A stretch of 35,850 bases of DNA from Pholiota molesta (Eukaryota; Basidiomycota; Agaricomycetes; Agaricales; Strophariaceae): contig JACGCK010000349.1 of NCBI GenBank assembly GCA_014925825.1, positions 1 through 35,850 on the forward strand, written 5' to 3'. The notes beneath the pieces are model-generated. The model had not been told where the DNA came from. It made no database searches and saw nothing but the letters and a program-made list of their open reading frames with translations. Both the position numbers and the translations under genes were made by a program. The stretch's first letter is position 1. Every line of letters begins with the position of its first letter. Shown here one piece after another: positions 1 to 10,949 of this stretch.

Positions 1-693
1 TCCGTGGCGAACCGTTTGCTGCAACTGACGCCGAATCCCCGTTCTTCTCGTTTCGGCCCTGTTCGCGCTCTTCCGCTTCGAGGTCTTCTGATGTATTTCG
101 AGGCTTCAGGTCACATAAGGCGCTCATATACATCTGAATATCCGCATTGGCTTTGCCATTGTCGCAATGAAGAAGACACGCGCCTTGGTGTTTGAGCAGT
201 AGATGGGGACATACTCGAACTAGCCTGCACAAGAGGCGTTTGAGGCGTCGCCGAGTGCGATGTAAGGATCCATTTGACCCGGTCTTGGTCATTTTATCGA
301 GTTCCCCAAATTCACGGAGTACGTTACTAGAGAAAAATGATGACATCGGAAAACGAAAATGCATAACACGATCAGCAAAACAAATGCCACCCAACGCAAG
401 GCTTGGACGTACTCTATATCTGCGCGCAATGGGATATTTTGTTCTCCAGAATTCTGCGTTGCGGAATTATATTCCTAGTATCGGTTGGTGAGTGAACATA
501 TATGCACCAATTTGCTTTTCCGGTGTAGAGACAAATTAAAATTAAGACGTACCTCTTCAAGTTCATTGTGACGGCGCTTCAGATTCTTCTGGGATTCGAT
601 AATTTCCTGTTGCGACTCGGATTGAAGTTGTCCGGATGATAAAGGAGGTGAGACGGACGGCGGTCCCATAACGGTGTCCATGTCTGTGGCCAT
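1..693 (-). CDS. Coiled-coil protein, 5' part, spliced, runs off left edge
   Basis: The best ATG on the minus strand is at 693. Exon 1 (693-553, 47 codons) ends at a GTACGT donor. Intron 1 is 552-475, ending TACTAG. Exon 2 is 474-413, with a second GTACGT donor at 412. Intron 2 is 412-327, ending TCTCTAG, and exon 3 starts at 326. The three exons join in frame into a charged stretch (LKRRHNELEEEYNS..., then RADIDNVLREFGELDKM) that looks like a coiled coil after a Ser/Pro-rich start. I do not recognise the family. Below about 250 the frame is uncertain. The frame used above stays open to the edge. The frame one base away gives a more protein-like Ser/Thr/Gln-rich tail with a stop near 110, which would need an unseen intron or a one-base deletion. 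The two exon joins are well supported; the 3' part is not. Confidence 0.5.
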
Positions 694-2770
694 GTTGTGC
701 AGCAGCAAGCGAGACCCGCTCGTAAGTCGAGAGCGAAACGGACAGACCAAAAGCCGATAGTGGCGGTATGGGAAAGAAAAAGGGCGAGCGGGCGAAACGC
801 TGAATCGAATTCGTCAAAACCAAGAATCTCGGGGCAAATCACAGAAGGCACAGTGCCAAAGTGGACCAAACAACCTAATCATAACGCCATCCATTACAAA
901 CAAATACAACTAACTGCCTCATGTTTGTTCCCGGGTCGTTTCAAATCTCACAGAATCCTCTGTAACCTGGTTCCGCTTGCGCTGCACTCAACTTTGAATA
1001 TTTAAAGATTCATGAGAGTTGTCTGAAGTGCCATACTGGCGATAGTTTGGGATGGACACACAATCTCCTGAAGACGTTGCCAAACAAACCCGATGCCGAT
1101 CGGATGTTGCGTTCAATGAGGCCACACCCCTTCAGACTCCGAAACTTTATTTGAACCATCTCCCAACCTATCCTCGAACACGTTGCGCTCTCCTCATACC
1201 ACTAGTATCCTTCTAGAAACAGGCCAATTCTGCTCCCTTTCATACCTTTCTTGTCAATCTGATCTACAAATGAACCTAAAGCAACCCGTAGTGGGTACGC
1301 GCCAAGTACGCGCATAAAGAATCAACCCCAGGGTACAAACAGATGGAAGAAAATACACACACGCGGCTGTGTACGAATAGACCGTAAACGTCGCCAATTC
1401 CACAATTCATGCGTCAGCCAACTTTGGCGCAACCAAATCTGACATCAGTTGTGCCCAGCAAAGGTCGGCTGACCACTGCTGACCAGAGGACGTGCGACTA
1501 GTACTCTTAGCTGAGGACAAGGATCAAATTCAACCTCGACGAGCATCGTAATCATTAATTTCACGCAAGGAGCTCCTTTGGACATAATAAAGTCAAGAGC
1601 TGTATAGCCCATTCATGCCTAATTGCGGCATCACATTTCCTCGTTCACTGCGCACGCATGCCTTGAATCGTCCAAGCACCTGCTCTGATAACTGCCAAAT
1701 AACTGCTCTTCGACTTCACGTGTAATACACGCCCCAAGTTGCTGGAATGGATGACATTTGGGTATTTTCTATCGGGTTATACTCGCTCCACGGCTGCATC
1801 TATGCACTTGCACGTAAATCAAAGTCTATTGATTCTTTGAACAGGCCTACCAATATATGCCCATGAACTCGCACAGCTTGTTGCCTAGCACATGGACATG
1901 TCGTATCTTTGGACTCTCAATTTCCGCGCGAGTAACTATCGGTGTGAAAAGAACTTCGCGCGCGTTGGATAGGCAGGGATGTGCCCAGGGATAGCGTGAT
2001 CACGTCGTTTAAATTAGTCAAGCTTTTCGACAGACGGTCAGACCCTTCATTTTAATACAGCGGCCAATGCGTAATCGAAACGAGTCTATGGTGATGTTCA
2101 ATCAGCGTTCGATGGCCCAGCTATCGTACACTCGATTCTTTCGCCACTCTCGACGAAGTCATCTTCGTCTCTTACATTCACTTCCCGTCTCTTCCTGCCG
2201 CTCCAACATACTTCTTGTCCGAATCATAACTCAATTGTACCACCGGCCCGATGGGTAAAATGTCTGGATGCTATTTGCACAACACTCACATATTCTATGA
2301 CCAATCTCTAACGAAATCGAAGCTGAATTTCGACACCAAGAAGTCAAAGAATCAGCGAGTCGGCCCTTCAATATCCTTCTTCTCTTTCCATCATGGTCAT
2401 ATTTACGTTTACCCTCCAAGTCGTATGTGAACTGATGCATACATATCTCATTGGAGAAAGTCTACAATCATCGCTTACCGTCCAGGCCTTGCAAAAACAC
2501 CCTCTCCAAAGCTAGTAAGCTGTGCCCACAGTTGATGAAACACCTCGGCCTACCTACGCTTTCCAGTAACGCTACCTTCTTAACATAGAGTCTCCTTTCA
2601 ATTCTCAACCTATAGGCTATAATCGTACGTTATTCAGCTGCGATGCTATATATACATAAGAAACCAGGTAGCTGTCTCAGAAGGTTCATCATAGAGACTA
2701 CACCTACTATACAAACTCAAAGAAGAGCAATCCATCTTCTGCTGCCTCAATCTGTTCACACGAAAGTCCT
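694..2770. other. Intergenic, no gene seen
   Basis: About 2.1 kb between the 5' end of the left-edge gene and the 3' end of the hydrolase gene. Open frames here are short, lack protein-like composition and do not join across splice sites. I see no repeats, tRNA-like cloverleafs or element ends. The part next to 693 should contain the promoter of the left-edge gene, but I see no clear TATA box. Confidence 0.6.
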
Positions 2771-3947
2771 CTACGCACTACCACCATTAATTTGGAGGCA
2801 GTCGCTTATGAAATCTCTGGTCAAATCGAACTGGGTGCCCCATTTCTCTTCTGCGTCCGGTGCAAAATCGAAAAGGTGATCCACATCCGGAATCTCCAGT
2901 AGTACCGCGCGGACCTTCGCAGCCACCACCAAGGCATGGAAATGGTACGACTCCTCGGGAAGGACGGCGGTGTCCGCCGTGCCATGCATCAATAACGTCG
3001 GGGGCCAGCTGGCGTCCACTGCCAGCTGAGGGAAAAGACGCCTATGTTTCTCCGGAATTGCCTTCTCCAAATTACTAAAGTTCTTGCTTTCATCCTCCAG
3101 AACCGTACGCAGGGCCCCGCTGAAACTCGGCTCATGTTGGCCAGTGACAAAATCGAGGTAGGTACCGAGCTGCAGATATAACGGAGCCATCGCGAATCGT
3201 CGACTTGTAGGAGGTATACCGATAACAAAAGGTATATCAGACGTAGGCGCAATGGGTCCGTTGGAGAATGGGTAAATGTAATCCTGGAATTGAGAGGGAT
3301 CGAGTAGATTTCGACCCATGAAGAAGGGCTTTGTCTTTGCTTGGAGGTACTGAGGGATCTTTCGAAGACAAGGACATCAATATGGCGACAAAAATTATGG
3401 AGGTGGAGCTCAGAACTTACCAAGTAATTACCACCTGTAGAGTATACGCTGAATACACCCTTAGGCTTCGGTGATGCGTGCATAGCTGACAAGTACGCCA
3501 AATATCCACCAGCGCTAGACCCGCCTACAACGATTCTATTTTCATCAATCTTATATTTCCGATCACCGGCGCTTAAAGTCTCCTTGGCCAAGAAAGCAAA
3601 AAGATCTTGAATGTCTTGGATGATATCATGGACGGATGCCGGTGGGATAAGCTGATAATCGACGGAGATAACTGCGCATCCGAGTGCAGTAACGCGGCCT
3701 ATTGGAATAATTGATATCAATCCAAGTTATAGTTGATGTGATGGATATCGGACATACGAAGGAGCCATGGAGGCAATGCAGCCCTGTTTCCTATGTGTAG
3801 TCCTCCTGCATGGAAGTAAATAACCGCTGGAATCCGATGTTCCCCGCTTTCATTTTCGGCATCGGCTTTGGTGGTCGGCTGGTGAAAATCAAGATAGATA
3901 GGTGCACCGTCTTCAAGGTGTTTGTAGGCAACAGTGGTAGGGTACAT
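2771..3947 (-). CDS. Alpha/beta-hydrolase, HSL-like esterase/lipase (351 aa, 3 exons)
   Basis: Exons are 3947-3758, 3698-3421 and 3358-2771. The introns (3757-3699, GTATGT...ATAG; 3420-3359, GTAAGT...AAAG) keep frame and leave 351 codons plus stop. The start is the ATG at 3947 with a good ACC context; the open frame extends upstream only to a GTG. Motifs fit an alpha/beta-hydrolase of the hormone-sensitive-lipase type: an oxyanion-hole YFHAGG (His46), a nucleophile elbow GGSSAGG (Ser125), a late Asp in HGTAD (Asp285) and a final His in DVDHLF (His317). These would hydrolyse carboxyl esters. No signal peptide is visible, so it is probably intracellular. The substrate cannot be read from sequence. 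It stands alone, and its 3' end faces the left-edge gene across 2 kb. The acceptor at 3359 was preferred over one 9 bases downstream because it restores an IPQYLQ stretch. Confidence 0.9.
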
Positions 3948-5049
3948 GGTTATTGAAGTTCTGAGGTACGAATGATAACGAGGTTTTCCGAGTAGGAGAT
4001 GAACGTTTAAAGGTTTGGCCACCCAGGTATTTAACTTGAAGTGTGGTCAACTACTAATCATAAGGATCAGAGTCAGATCTCCCCCCATCAGTTTCTTTGC
4101 CGCTCATGACCTTCACGATTACAAACTCCTATAGGGATTGGCAAATTCGATTACGAAGTCTTTAGCAATCTTCATTGTCGCTCAACGTAATACTTACGCA
4201 GCGGTCAGCAAGCACCGCTCTATCCCATATTCCCATCAATGCGGTTGGATGAACCAATTGTTTGCCAGTCAAAACCATTCAACGCTGAAATACCCAAATG
4301 TAGTCAACCGAGGCCTACCGAGGCTCCCCGAGTGTTCCGGACAAGTTTCATGAATTCATGTATCATTTAGATCTTTAACACTCAGTGTAATTATATTTAG
4401 ACTTGTGGATAAATAGTCTATGACTGAAGTGCGATTCGCGCTCTCTGTGGGCAATGGTTAGTAAATACGGTGTCTAAGCCTTGTTTAATTCTGAATCGCA
4501 TATCTAATCAGTGTGATAGCCTTGGGCGTAACCTATTTTGATAACGGGCGAAAAAAGATTGTTGAAATACCAACTAATACCAATCAGAAAGTAGCTTCGG
4601 GCTAGTCATTACACGGCAACTAATTAATATGCATACATCATTTAAACGAGTCTTCCAATTCCATACAAACGACATCCATGTACTTCCATGTCGGAGATAT
4701 AAACCTTCCTTACCTCCATGTACTCACCAATAATCCAGGCGACTTCAACTTCCAGAAAATGCGCAATGTATGCTGAGCGCTGATCTATGCAAGATGTATG
4801 GCAAAGGGCAGTGGTCTATTCTTGGATTGCCCCCGGCCCAGGCATCGGAGAACATGACGTAGTAGGCTCTCGCTCCGCTGCATACTCCGACTCAGGCGCC
4901 AATAATCGAGCGCGGTCATGATTGTCCGGTGACTGCTAAAATCCACTACTTAAACTTTTCGCCTCGACACACGGATCTTCTTACCTCAACGGGGTGAGAA
5001 GTGATAGGCTAGGCAAATCGAAGAACTTTCTGGAGTTAATCGCTAATCC
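3948..5049. other. Intergenic, holds dispersed repeat copy 1
   Basis: Non-coding DNA between two divergent genes: the hydrolase, which starts at 3947 on minus, and the secreted-protein gene, which starts at 5115 on plus. Apart from the repeat at 4196-4536 I see no element or gene. Both promoters must lie here. Confidence 0.6.
4196..4536 (+). repeat. Dispersed non-coding repeat, copy 1
   Basis: About 341 bp that aligns in the same orientation with 14205-14554. Shared blocks include ACGCAGCGGTCAGC at the left end, GACAAGTTTCATGAATTCAT in the middle, a GTGCTCTCTG/GCGCTCTCTG block with GGGCAATGGT, and CTAGCCTTGGGC/ATAGCCTTGGGC near the right end. The copies differ by scattered substitutions and small indels, so they are old. 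There is no open reading frame, no TG...CA ends and no clear target-site duplication. It could be a fragment of a solo LTR, a MITE, or an old segmental duplication. Confidence 0.7.
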
Positions 5050-5057
5050 TATAAAAA
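5050..5057 (+). promoter_or_regulatory. TATA box of the secreted-protein gene
   Basis: TATAAAAA lies 65 bases upstream of the ATG at 5115, a usual fungal spacing, in an otherwise TATA-poor stretch. Confidence 0.55.
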
Positions 5058-5241
5058 GCGAGACAGCAGGAATGGGAGTACCCAAGTTCCTTCTTCCTCT
5101 TCCTGCAAACTACTATGAAATTCGTCCTTTCTGTCCTCGCTTCCACCCTCTTTATTGGCTCTGCGCTTGCTCAGAGTATTGCCATTGGATTTCCAGCAGA
5201 TGGAACTCCCGTAACGGCGGGGTCGACCATCACTGTGGAGA

Positions 5242-5246
5242 TTGAC
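5242..5246. repeat. Gypsy target-site duplication, left (TTGAC)
   Basis: TTGAC directly precedes the LTR and is repeated directly after the other LTR at 11822-11826. A 5-bp duplication is usual for Ty3/gypsy integrases. Confidence 0.9.
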
Positions 5247-5418
5247 TGTTATGAGGAGACTCGGAGAGGAGAGGGAGAAGCGGACAATGGTATTGGGAGT
5301 GACTAACAAGGTGGAAGATGAGTGTCTACGTATCTAACAGGCGTCTTATATATGTGATCAGAGATGATCGGTAGGGGATTGGGGGAGGTAGGTGGCACGT
5401 GTGGAGGGAACCGTAACA
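5247..5418 (-). repeat. Gypsy 3' LTR
   Basis: 172 bp, TG...CA, identical by eye to 11650-11821. In element orientation this is the downstream LTR, next to the purine tract. Confidence 0.95.
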
Positions 5419-5421
5419 TTA

Positions 5422-5431
5422 CCCCCTCTCT
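5422..5431 (-). other. Gypsy polypurine tract
   Basis: On the minus strand the element reads AGAGAGGGGG three bases before the 3' LTR. This is where plus-strand DNA synthesis would be primed. Confidence 0.7.
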
Positions 5432-5480
5432 AAGAAAAGGTGTCCGTAGAAGAGAGAAAAAAACCAAACCAATGAAAGAA

Positions 5481-6889
5481 TCACAAAGTAGAAATATAAG
5501 AACGAAGAACATTATTTGGATCATCATACGAAGCCAGAGTCGCAGGATCAAGCCATTTGGCGTCTTCAGCGTTTTGACCACGAAGGAGCACGAGGAAATG
5601 ACGAGTGTTGCGTAATTCACGATGCGAAATTATGGAAGAGATACAAGGAGTTTCATTCGGAATCTCAGGAATACGAGGCGGTTCGAGTTGCGAGGGGAAC
5701 TGTGGGCTGACGAAGGGTACCAATTTTGAAACATGAAAGACGTTGTGAATTTTCCAAGATTGTGGCAGTTCGAGACGATAAGATTGCAAGCCGACTCGTT
5801 GAAGAACTTTAAAAGGCCCGTAACGACGATCATCGAGCTTTTTGGAAGGGCGTGCAGTGTTGATTCCGTTAGCGTCTAACAGAACCAACGAGCCAACAGC
5901 GAGAGGGGGCGCTTCACGGTGATGACGATCGTATGCGCGCTTCATGGACGCGGCTGCCAGTCGCAGAGCAGCCGAAGTTTCCTGTGATAATGCCGACATC
6001 TGAGCTGCGAATTCGTTCGCCTTGGGCACAGAAGAATTTACAAGACGAAGAGGCGCTAAAGGACGGGGTGGATCCCGGCCATAGTTCAGGAAGAACGGCG
6101 AAAAACCTGTCGACGAATTGACTCTGTTGTTCAGGGCAAATTCAGCGCAAGCGAGCCATTCAGCCCAGTCAGATTGGCGGTCGTTACAGAAGATCCGTAA
6201 GTATTGCTCTAGTTCCTGATTCGCGCGCTCCGTCTGTCCATCGGTCTGAGGGCGTCGAGCTGTAGACAAATTTTCCGTTATTCCTAAAAGTTGGTTAAGC
6301 GCGCGCATAAAATTGAAACAAATTGCGGTCCGCGGTCGGAGATGATACGGAAAGGAAGCCCAAAATCTTTCCAAACGAAGTCGCGATACTTTTTAGCAGC
6401 CATTTCGGAAGAGATGGTTTTGTTGCACGGAATGAGTCGTACCATCTTCGAAAGCCTGTCAACGCAAACCATGACGGAATCGTAACCTCTTGAGCGAGGC
6501 AAGTCGGTGATGAAGTCGCATGAAATGATTTGCCAATAACCCGTAGGTATTTCATTTGGAGTCAACAAGCCCAGAGGTTTTTGACGCAAAGGCTTAGACC
6601 TCTGGCACGTAGAGCAGCCATCAACGTAAGCATGAGCGTCCTTCGTCATCGTTGGCCACCAATAGTCTCGCAATATGAGTTCAACAGTTCGAGTTCGACC
6701 AGGATGCCCACTCGCAATTGAATCATGGCATTCACGAAGGACGCGTTCACGGAGGGAATCAACATCAGGCACAAAGATTCGATTGTACCATGTCGCGACA
6801 CCGTCCGCAAATGCCCAACCGGTAGCGGAGCTGTGGCGTTCGAACACAGACTTTGCCAAAGAAGCATGACCACGTATATCCTCGACCAA
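5481..6889 (-). pseudogene. Gypsy pol, integrase and chromodomain-like part, frameshifted
   Basis: This continues pol after the break near 6967. From 6889 down to about 6313 the frame encodes the integrase zinc domain (HDSIASGHPGRTRT, then CSTCQRSK, an HHCC finger), the first catalytic Asp in ISCDFITDLP and the second in ISDRGPQF. Just after it (about 6308-6318, TTTCAATTTTATG) the frame is lost by what looks like one missing A. The next frame, open to 5481, supplies the third catalytic acid in DGQTERANQ, a GPY/F-like module (RYGPFKVLQRVG...YRLELP) and a chromodomain-like end (ISHRELRNTRHFLVLLRG). The integrase would insert element DNA with a 5-bp stagger, as the TTGAC repeats show. Single-base loss in a short A/T run may be real decay or an assembly error. 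Confidence 0.85.
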
Positions 6890-6936
6890 AGTGCTTGCTA
6901 CGTACTCAACGGAAGACCTGCGAATGTGCTCAGGTC

Positions 6937-9558
6937 TTAGCAGAGTAACAGATTCGTTATCGCGGACCCCTTGTCGTAATCCGGACGTCGAGACAGAGCA
7001 TCAGCGCAAACCATCGACGATCCCGGCTTGTGTAACAGCGCGAAGTTGAACTCGGAAAGCTCAAGTGACCAACGAGCTTGCCTGCGGTTCAGTTTCTGGT
7101 TCGACATGAAGTACTGCAAATTCTTGTGGTCAGAATGGATCTCAAACGGGTCTTGGGAACCATGAAGGTAACGACGCCACTCCGCAAGCGCGCGCATGAT
7201 GGACAGAAGCTCGCGATCATGAATATCATAATTCCGCTCGACTTCGTTCAACGCTTTGGAGAAGTAGGCGACAGGTCTCCAAAAATTATCTTGCAATTGC
7301 GTCAGCACAGCACCAGTGGCGTAACCTGAACTGTCAGCTTCCACGCGAAACGGCGCATCATCTAGAGGTAACGCCAAAACAGGTCCATTGACTCCGGCTT
7401 CGCGCAAGGTAACGAAAGACTCCTGCTCCGCCGTTGTCCAAGACCAAGGAACGGACCCGCAAAGACGGTTTAGAGGAGTAGCCAGCTTGGCGAAATTACG
7501 AACGAACCGTCGGTAAAAATTGATAAACCCAAGAAATTGCTGAACATCTTTCTTGTTGCGCGGTACCGGCCAAGCTGCCAAAGCTTCGATCTTTTTTGGA
7601 TCCATTCGCAAACGCCCATGGGAGACAATAACACCAAGGTACTCGACCTCAAGAGCTTCGAAGACACATTTTTCGGGTTTCAGACACAGCTTGTGTTCCT
7701 GGAGAACATCAAGAACACGACGAGTGAGTAAACGAAGTTCCGTGAGATCATCTGAGAAAATGAGAATATCGTCCATATAAACCACCACTTTTCCAGTTGC
7801 CAGGAGATCTCTGAAAACATCATTCATCATGTTCTGGAACGTAGCCGGTGAATTTGTCAAACCAAAGAACATAACCAAAGGTTCAAATAGCCCTCTATTC
7901 GTGATAAATGCGGCCTTGTGCTCGTCGCCCTCCTTAAGTCGAACATTATTGTAACCCCAGCGAATGTCCAGTTTCGTAAAATACTTCGCGTTCTTCAACT
8001 TGTCCATAAGCTCGGAAACGAGAGGCAACGGGTACCGATTTTTGATAGTCATGTCATTGAGCTGGCGATAGTCTTGAACGGGACGAAGAGAGCCATCCTT
8101 CTTTTTAATGAAAAAGAATGGGGACGCGATTGGCGACTTGGAGGGTCGAATACGTCCAGAAGAGAGGTGTTCGTCCAAAAAAACGTCTAACTCGTCCTGT
8201 TCAGACCGCGACAGAGGGTAGATCTTACTCGAAATCGGTTTCGCGTCAGGTTTCAATTCAATAGCATGGTCCCACGGACGTCTCGGAGGCAAGTGATCGA
8301 ATTCGGTCTTCGCGAACACAGGAGCGTATTCTTTCAAATATTTGTCTACCTCCGAAGCGTTTTCACGGGCAGCACGCAGGTGTTCGAGTATCCGAGGGTC
8401 CACAGCATCGCTATTAGCCAAAGCGTCACGTTCGTTAAGATCCACGCAAAGCATAGCGTCATCGGCAGGCCCAAGCTCAGCAGACAGAATATCGAACCAT
8501 TCAGCATCGATGTCGTCGACAGAGTCATAACTCTCTTCCAAAGAACGAACATGTTCCACGTCAGGACCCATAGAGACGGACGAAGCAAGATCAGGAGCGC
8601 GCACGTCAACAGGAACAGCATCATTGACGTCAGACAATTGCAGAGCCAACTTTGCCAAAGCAAGTGGTGTTGTAGCAGGCATTCCACAAGAAGCTGGACA
8701 GCGTACGAAAAACAGCTTACCATGGCCCCAGTTTACCAACGGGTCATGGAATCGGAGCCACTGGAGACCGAGAACAGCGTTTGACGAACCCGTATTCGTC
8801 ACACGGAAAGTGATCTCCTCCGAGTGGTCGCCTATAACCATACGCAGCGTACAAACGTGAGTGATAGCCCCCGCTTTATTAAGCGATCCATCAGCATTGT
8901 ACACGCCAATAGGATGTGGTAGCGCAGTCGTCGGAAGTGCATGGCGCGCCACAAAAGCCGTGTTCAGGTATCCCCACTTCTGAGCGCCACAGTCAATTAG
9001 CGCAGCGTCGACATCAACAGAGAAATCTGCGGAAAGTGTGGACAAAGTCATTGGAACGATAAAGGAGCGGTCCTTCACAACACCGACACCTTGGATGGAC
9101 TGAAGGTTATCTCGAGGCTCTTTAAGTTGACGTAGAGTTTGCAGAGACAGATTCCGATCCAAAAAGCACAGAGAATTGATTAAACCTTCGTCAATTTCAG
9201 CCAATCTACCGGGATGGGCCCACTGTTGAATACAGTGCATAACACGTTTAGTCGAAGGGTAAGCGAGACGGATTCGGTCAAGAACAGCGTCGGCGGAGTG
9301 GCAAGGAGGTGGCGCAGAAGTGTGCGGAACAGGGGACTTGGGAATAGGATTAGGATCTTCGGAAATTCGAGCGTCAAGCAGCAGTTCGTCGTTAGGCGTA
9401 GGACGACGAGTGTGTAGGAAGCGAGGGTGGCGGTCTTTAACAGAAATACAAGTGGTACGGCGGTTTTCAGGCAATGCGGTTTTAGGAGAGGTAGGTGTCA
9501 CTATATTCAACGAAGTAATAGCTACATCAGAAGTAGCCGGCGAGGACGCATTTTTCAC
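6937..9558 (-). CDS. pol: Gypsy pol, protease, reverse transcriptase and RNase H (about 870 aa)
   Basis: The frame overlaps the end of gag in the -1 frame. Its upstream limit here is a GTG, so translation probably enters by frameshifting or reinitiation rather than at an ATG. Domains in order: an aspartic protease with active site ALIDCGAQ (Cys where Ser/Thr is usual), reverse transcriptase (FIKKKDGSLRPVQDYRQLN; catalytic VVYMDDILIF), and RNase H (FRVEADSSGYATGAVL; YDIHDRELLSI; HSDHKNLQYF). The frame ends early at 6937 just after ADALSRRPDYDKG. Adding one base to the G run at 6967-6970 would restore continuity with the integrase frame, so this stop is a frameshift product. The proteins act in cytoplasmic particles to copy element RNA into DNA. 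Confidence 0.93.
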   Translation of the reverse strand: MKNASSPATSDVAITSLNIVTPTSPKTALPENRRTTCISVKDRHPRFLHTRRPTPNDELLLDARISEDPNPIPKSPVPHTSAPPPCHSADAVLDRIRLAYPSTKRVMHCIQQWAHPGRLAEIDEGLINSLCFLDRNLSLQTLRQLKEPRDNLQSIQGVGVVKDRSFIVPMTLSTLSADFSVDVDAALIDCGAQKWGYLNTAFVARHALPTTALPHPIGVYNADGSLNKAGAITHVCTLRMVIGDHSEEITFRVTNTGSSNAVLGLQWLRFHDPLVNWGHGKLFFVRCPASCGMPATTPLALAKLALQLSDVNDAVPVDVRAPDLASSVSMGPDVEHVRSLEESYDSVDDIDAEWFDILSAELGPADDAMLCVDLNERDALANSDAVDPRILEHLRAARENASEVDKYLKEYAPVFAKTEFDHLPPRRPWDHAIELKPDAKPISSKIYPLSRSEQDELDVFLDEHLSSGRIRPSKSPIASPFFFIKKKDGSLRPVQDYRQLNDMTIKNRYPLPLVSELMDKLKNAKYFTKLDIRWGYNNVRLKEGDEHKAAFITNRGLFEPLVMFFGLTNSPATFQNMMNDVFRDLLATGKVVVYMDDILIFSDDLTELRLLTRRVLDVLQEHKLCLKPEKCVFEALEVEYLGVIVSHGRLRMDPKKIEALAAWPVPRNKKDVQQFLGFINFYRRFVRNFAKLATPLNRLCGSVPWSWTTAEQESFVTLREAGVNGPVLALPLDDAPFRVEADSSGYATGAVLTQLQDNFWRPVAYFSKALNEVERNYDIHDRELLSIMRALAEWRRYLHGSQDPFEIHSDHKNLQYFMSNQKLNRRQARWSLELSEFNFALLHKPGSSMVCADALSRRPDYDKGSAITNLLLC

Positions 9559-10949
9559 TCGTCGGACTCTACAAAAAACGGGAAATCCGTCGCAATTCGT
9601 GCAAAGACCTCTGTGTCGCCGTCACCTTCGTCGTCGACCGTGGTATCCTCCATAACCTTGCGCAGTGATTCCACAGAAGCGTCGACCTCATCTACGCGTT
9701 CGAGAAGCATGCGAGCCTTGTCGCCCAGTTTCGTTTTCTTGCAGTTTCGCCACTGATGATCCAGGTCGCCGCACCCGTAGCAACCCTGATTACGCCCAGA
9801 CTGTTTGGAGCTCGCGGAGGATGATGCGGACAAATTGGATGTGGAAGCGGGGAAAGAGGGCAGGCTGAGCGAAGGGGCTCCAGTTGAACGAGAGCGGTTA
9901 AAAGCAGGTGCTGCGGCAGACATGTTCGTAGGAGTTACGGTGGAGGCGGAACCGGCAGGTTGGCGACTGGAGAAGTTGAATGCGGAAGGAAAGCGGCGAT
10001 TGGTTGTGGGGCCTGAGAAGAAGGTACTATCCGCTGCATTTCCACGGAGATCCTTGTCTACCCTGAGAACCATGTCTTTCCAGTCGCGATACGACGTCAC
10101 AGTACCCGCAGCAGCCTTTGGGATACGCCGATTCGTCTCATCACGAACGTCCTTCCTCAGAGCGCGCTTAAGCTCGAAGATCACGGCGGCGTCGTTAAAT
10201 CCAGCCTCAGCCTTCAAGTCTTCGAACTCGATGAAGAAATCCTCGGCGGTGCGTCGACCCTGCTCAATCGTGTGTAATTTCCGTTGAGCATCCTCCACGC
10301 TATGGGGATTACCGAAAGAATCAAGTAGCCTTTCCTCGAAAGCTTCCCATGTGGAGAAAACGTAGGTACCATCTTTGATGTCCTTGAGAAGAGCATCCCG
10401 CCAGCGCAGAGCATCGCCTTTCATGAATCCAAGGGCGAAACGAACACGCGATTCCACGGTCGTATACAGCAAAGGCTGGGCCATGAAGATGTTAACGCAC
10501 GAGTTTACAAAACTCTCAGTAGTCCGCGGTGACCCATCGAATTGATCAGGATCAGCCATACGAATCTTGAGCGTCGCTGGGTTAGGGGCGGGACGAGCTT
10601 GAGTAGCGACCATACCGCTCATCCATTCGCGTACAGATTCCAGCATTGTGCGATTCAGATTTGTGATATCGGCCATATGTGCGTTTTGACCGGCCAAGAT
10701 GCGTTCGAGGGTAGACATATGATCTGATTCAGGCGACACAGAACGAGCAGCAGGACGACGTCCACGCGAATGAGCAGGAGCTTCAGGTGAATGCGTAGTA
10801 TCCAAATGAGGGGGTTGATCGTGGAGAGCCACAGGAGACGCAAGGGGGGCCGCAGAGGTGTCCATCATTCCAAGAGCTCCAGAACCAAGAATAGACGTCA
10901 AAGGTTCAAAAGCGTTGCGGTTACGAGACTTGCTGCGGGTGGAAGGCAT
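9555..10949 (-). CDS. gag: Gypsy gag, capsid and nucleocapsid (464 aa)
   Basis: A true ATG at 10949 opens an intact 464-aa frame. It contains a retrotransposon-gag capsid domain (about residues 140-290; GDALRWRDALL, WEAFEERLLDSFG, TAEDFFIEFEDLK), a Ser/Pro/Thr-rich linker and a CCHC zinc knuckle CYGCGDLDHQWRNC near residue 395. Gag assembles the particle that packages element RNA. It overlaps pol by 4 bases; pol is in the -1 frame. A TTTCCCG heptamer and a following TTTTTT run lie just before the stop (about 9573-9586), and either could promote slippage. Gag is undamaged, unlike pol. Confidence 0.93.
   Translation of the reverse strand: MPSTRSKSRNRNAFEPLTSILGSGALGMMDTSAAPLASPVALHDQPPHLDTTHSPEAPAHSRGRRPAARSVSPESDHMSTLERILAGQNAHMADITNLNRTMLESVREWMSGMVATQARPAPNPATLKIRMADPDQFDGSPRTTESFVNSCVNIFMAQPLLYTTVESRVRFALGFMKGDALRWRDALLKDIKDGTYVFSTWEAFEERLLDSFGNPHSVEDAQRKLHTIEQGRRTAEDFFIEFEDLKAEAGFNDAAVIFELKRALRKDVRDETNRRIPKAAAGTVTSYRDWKDMVLRVDKDLRGNAADSTFFSGPTTNRRFPSAFNFSSRQPAGSASTVTPTNMSAAAPAFNRSRSTGAPSLSLPSFPASTSNLSASSSASSKQSGRNQGCYGCGDLDHQWRNCKKTKLGDKARMLLERVDEVDASVESLRKVMEDTTVDDEGDGDTEVFARIATDFPFFVESDE

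Noticed and set aside
2067..2440. Short open frames on both strands
   Set aside because: No start context, no protein-like composition, and no splice sites linking them to anything.
3948..4022. Longer hydrolase start beginning with a GTG at 4022
   Set aside because: Nuclear fungal genes start at ATG; the ATG at 3947 has good context and fits the family's N-terminus.
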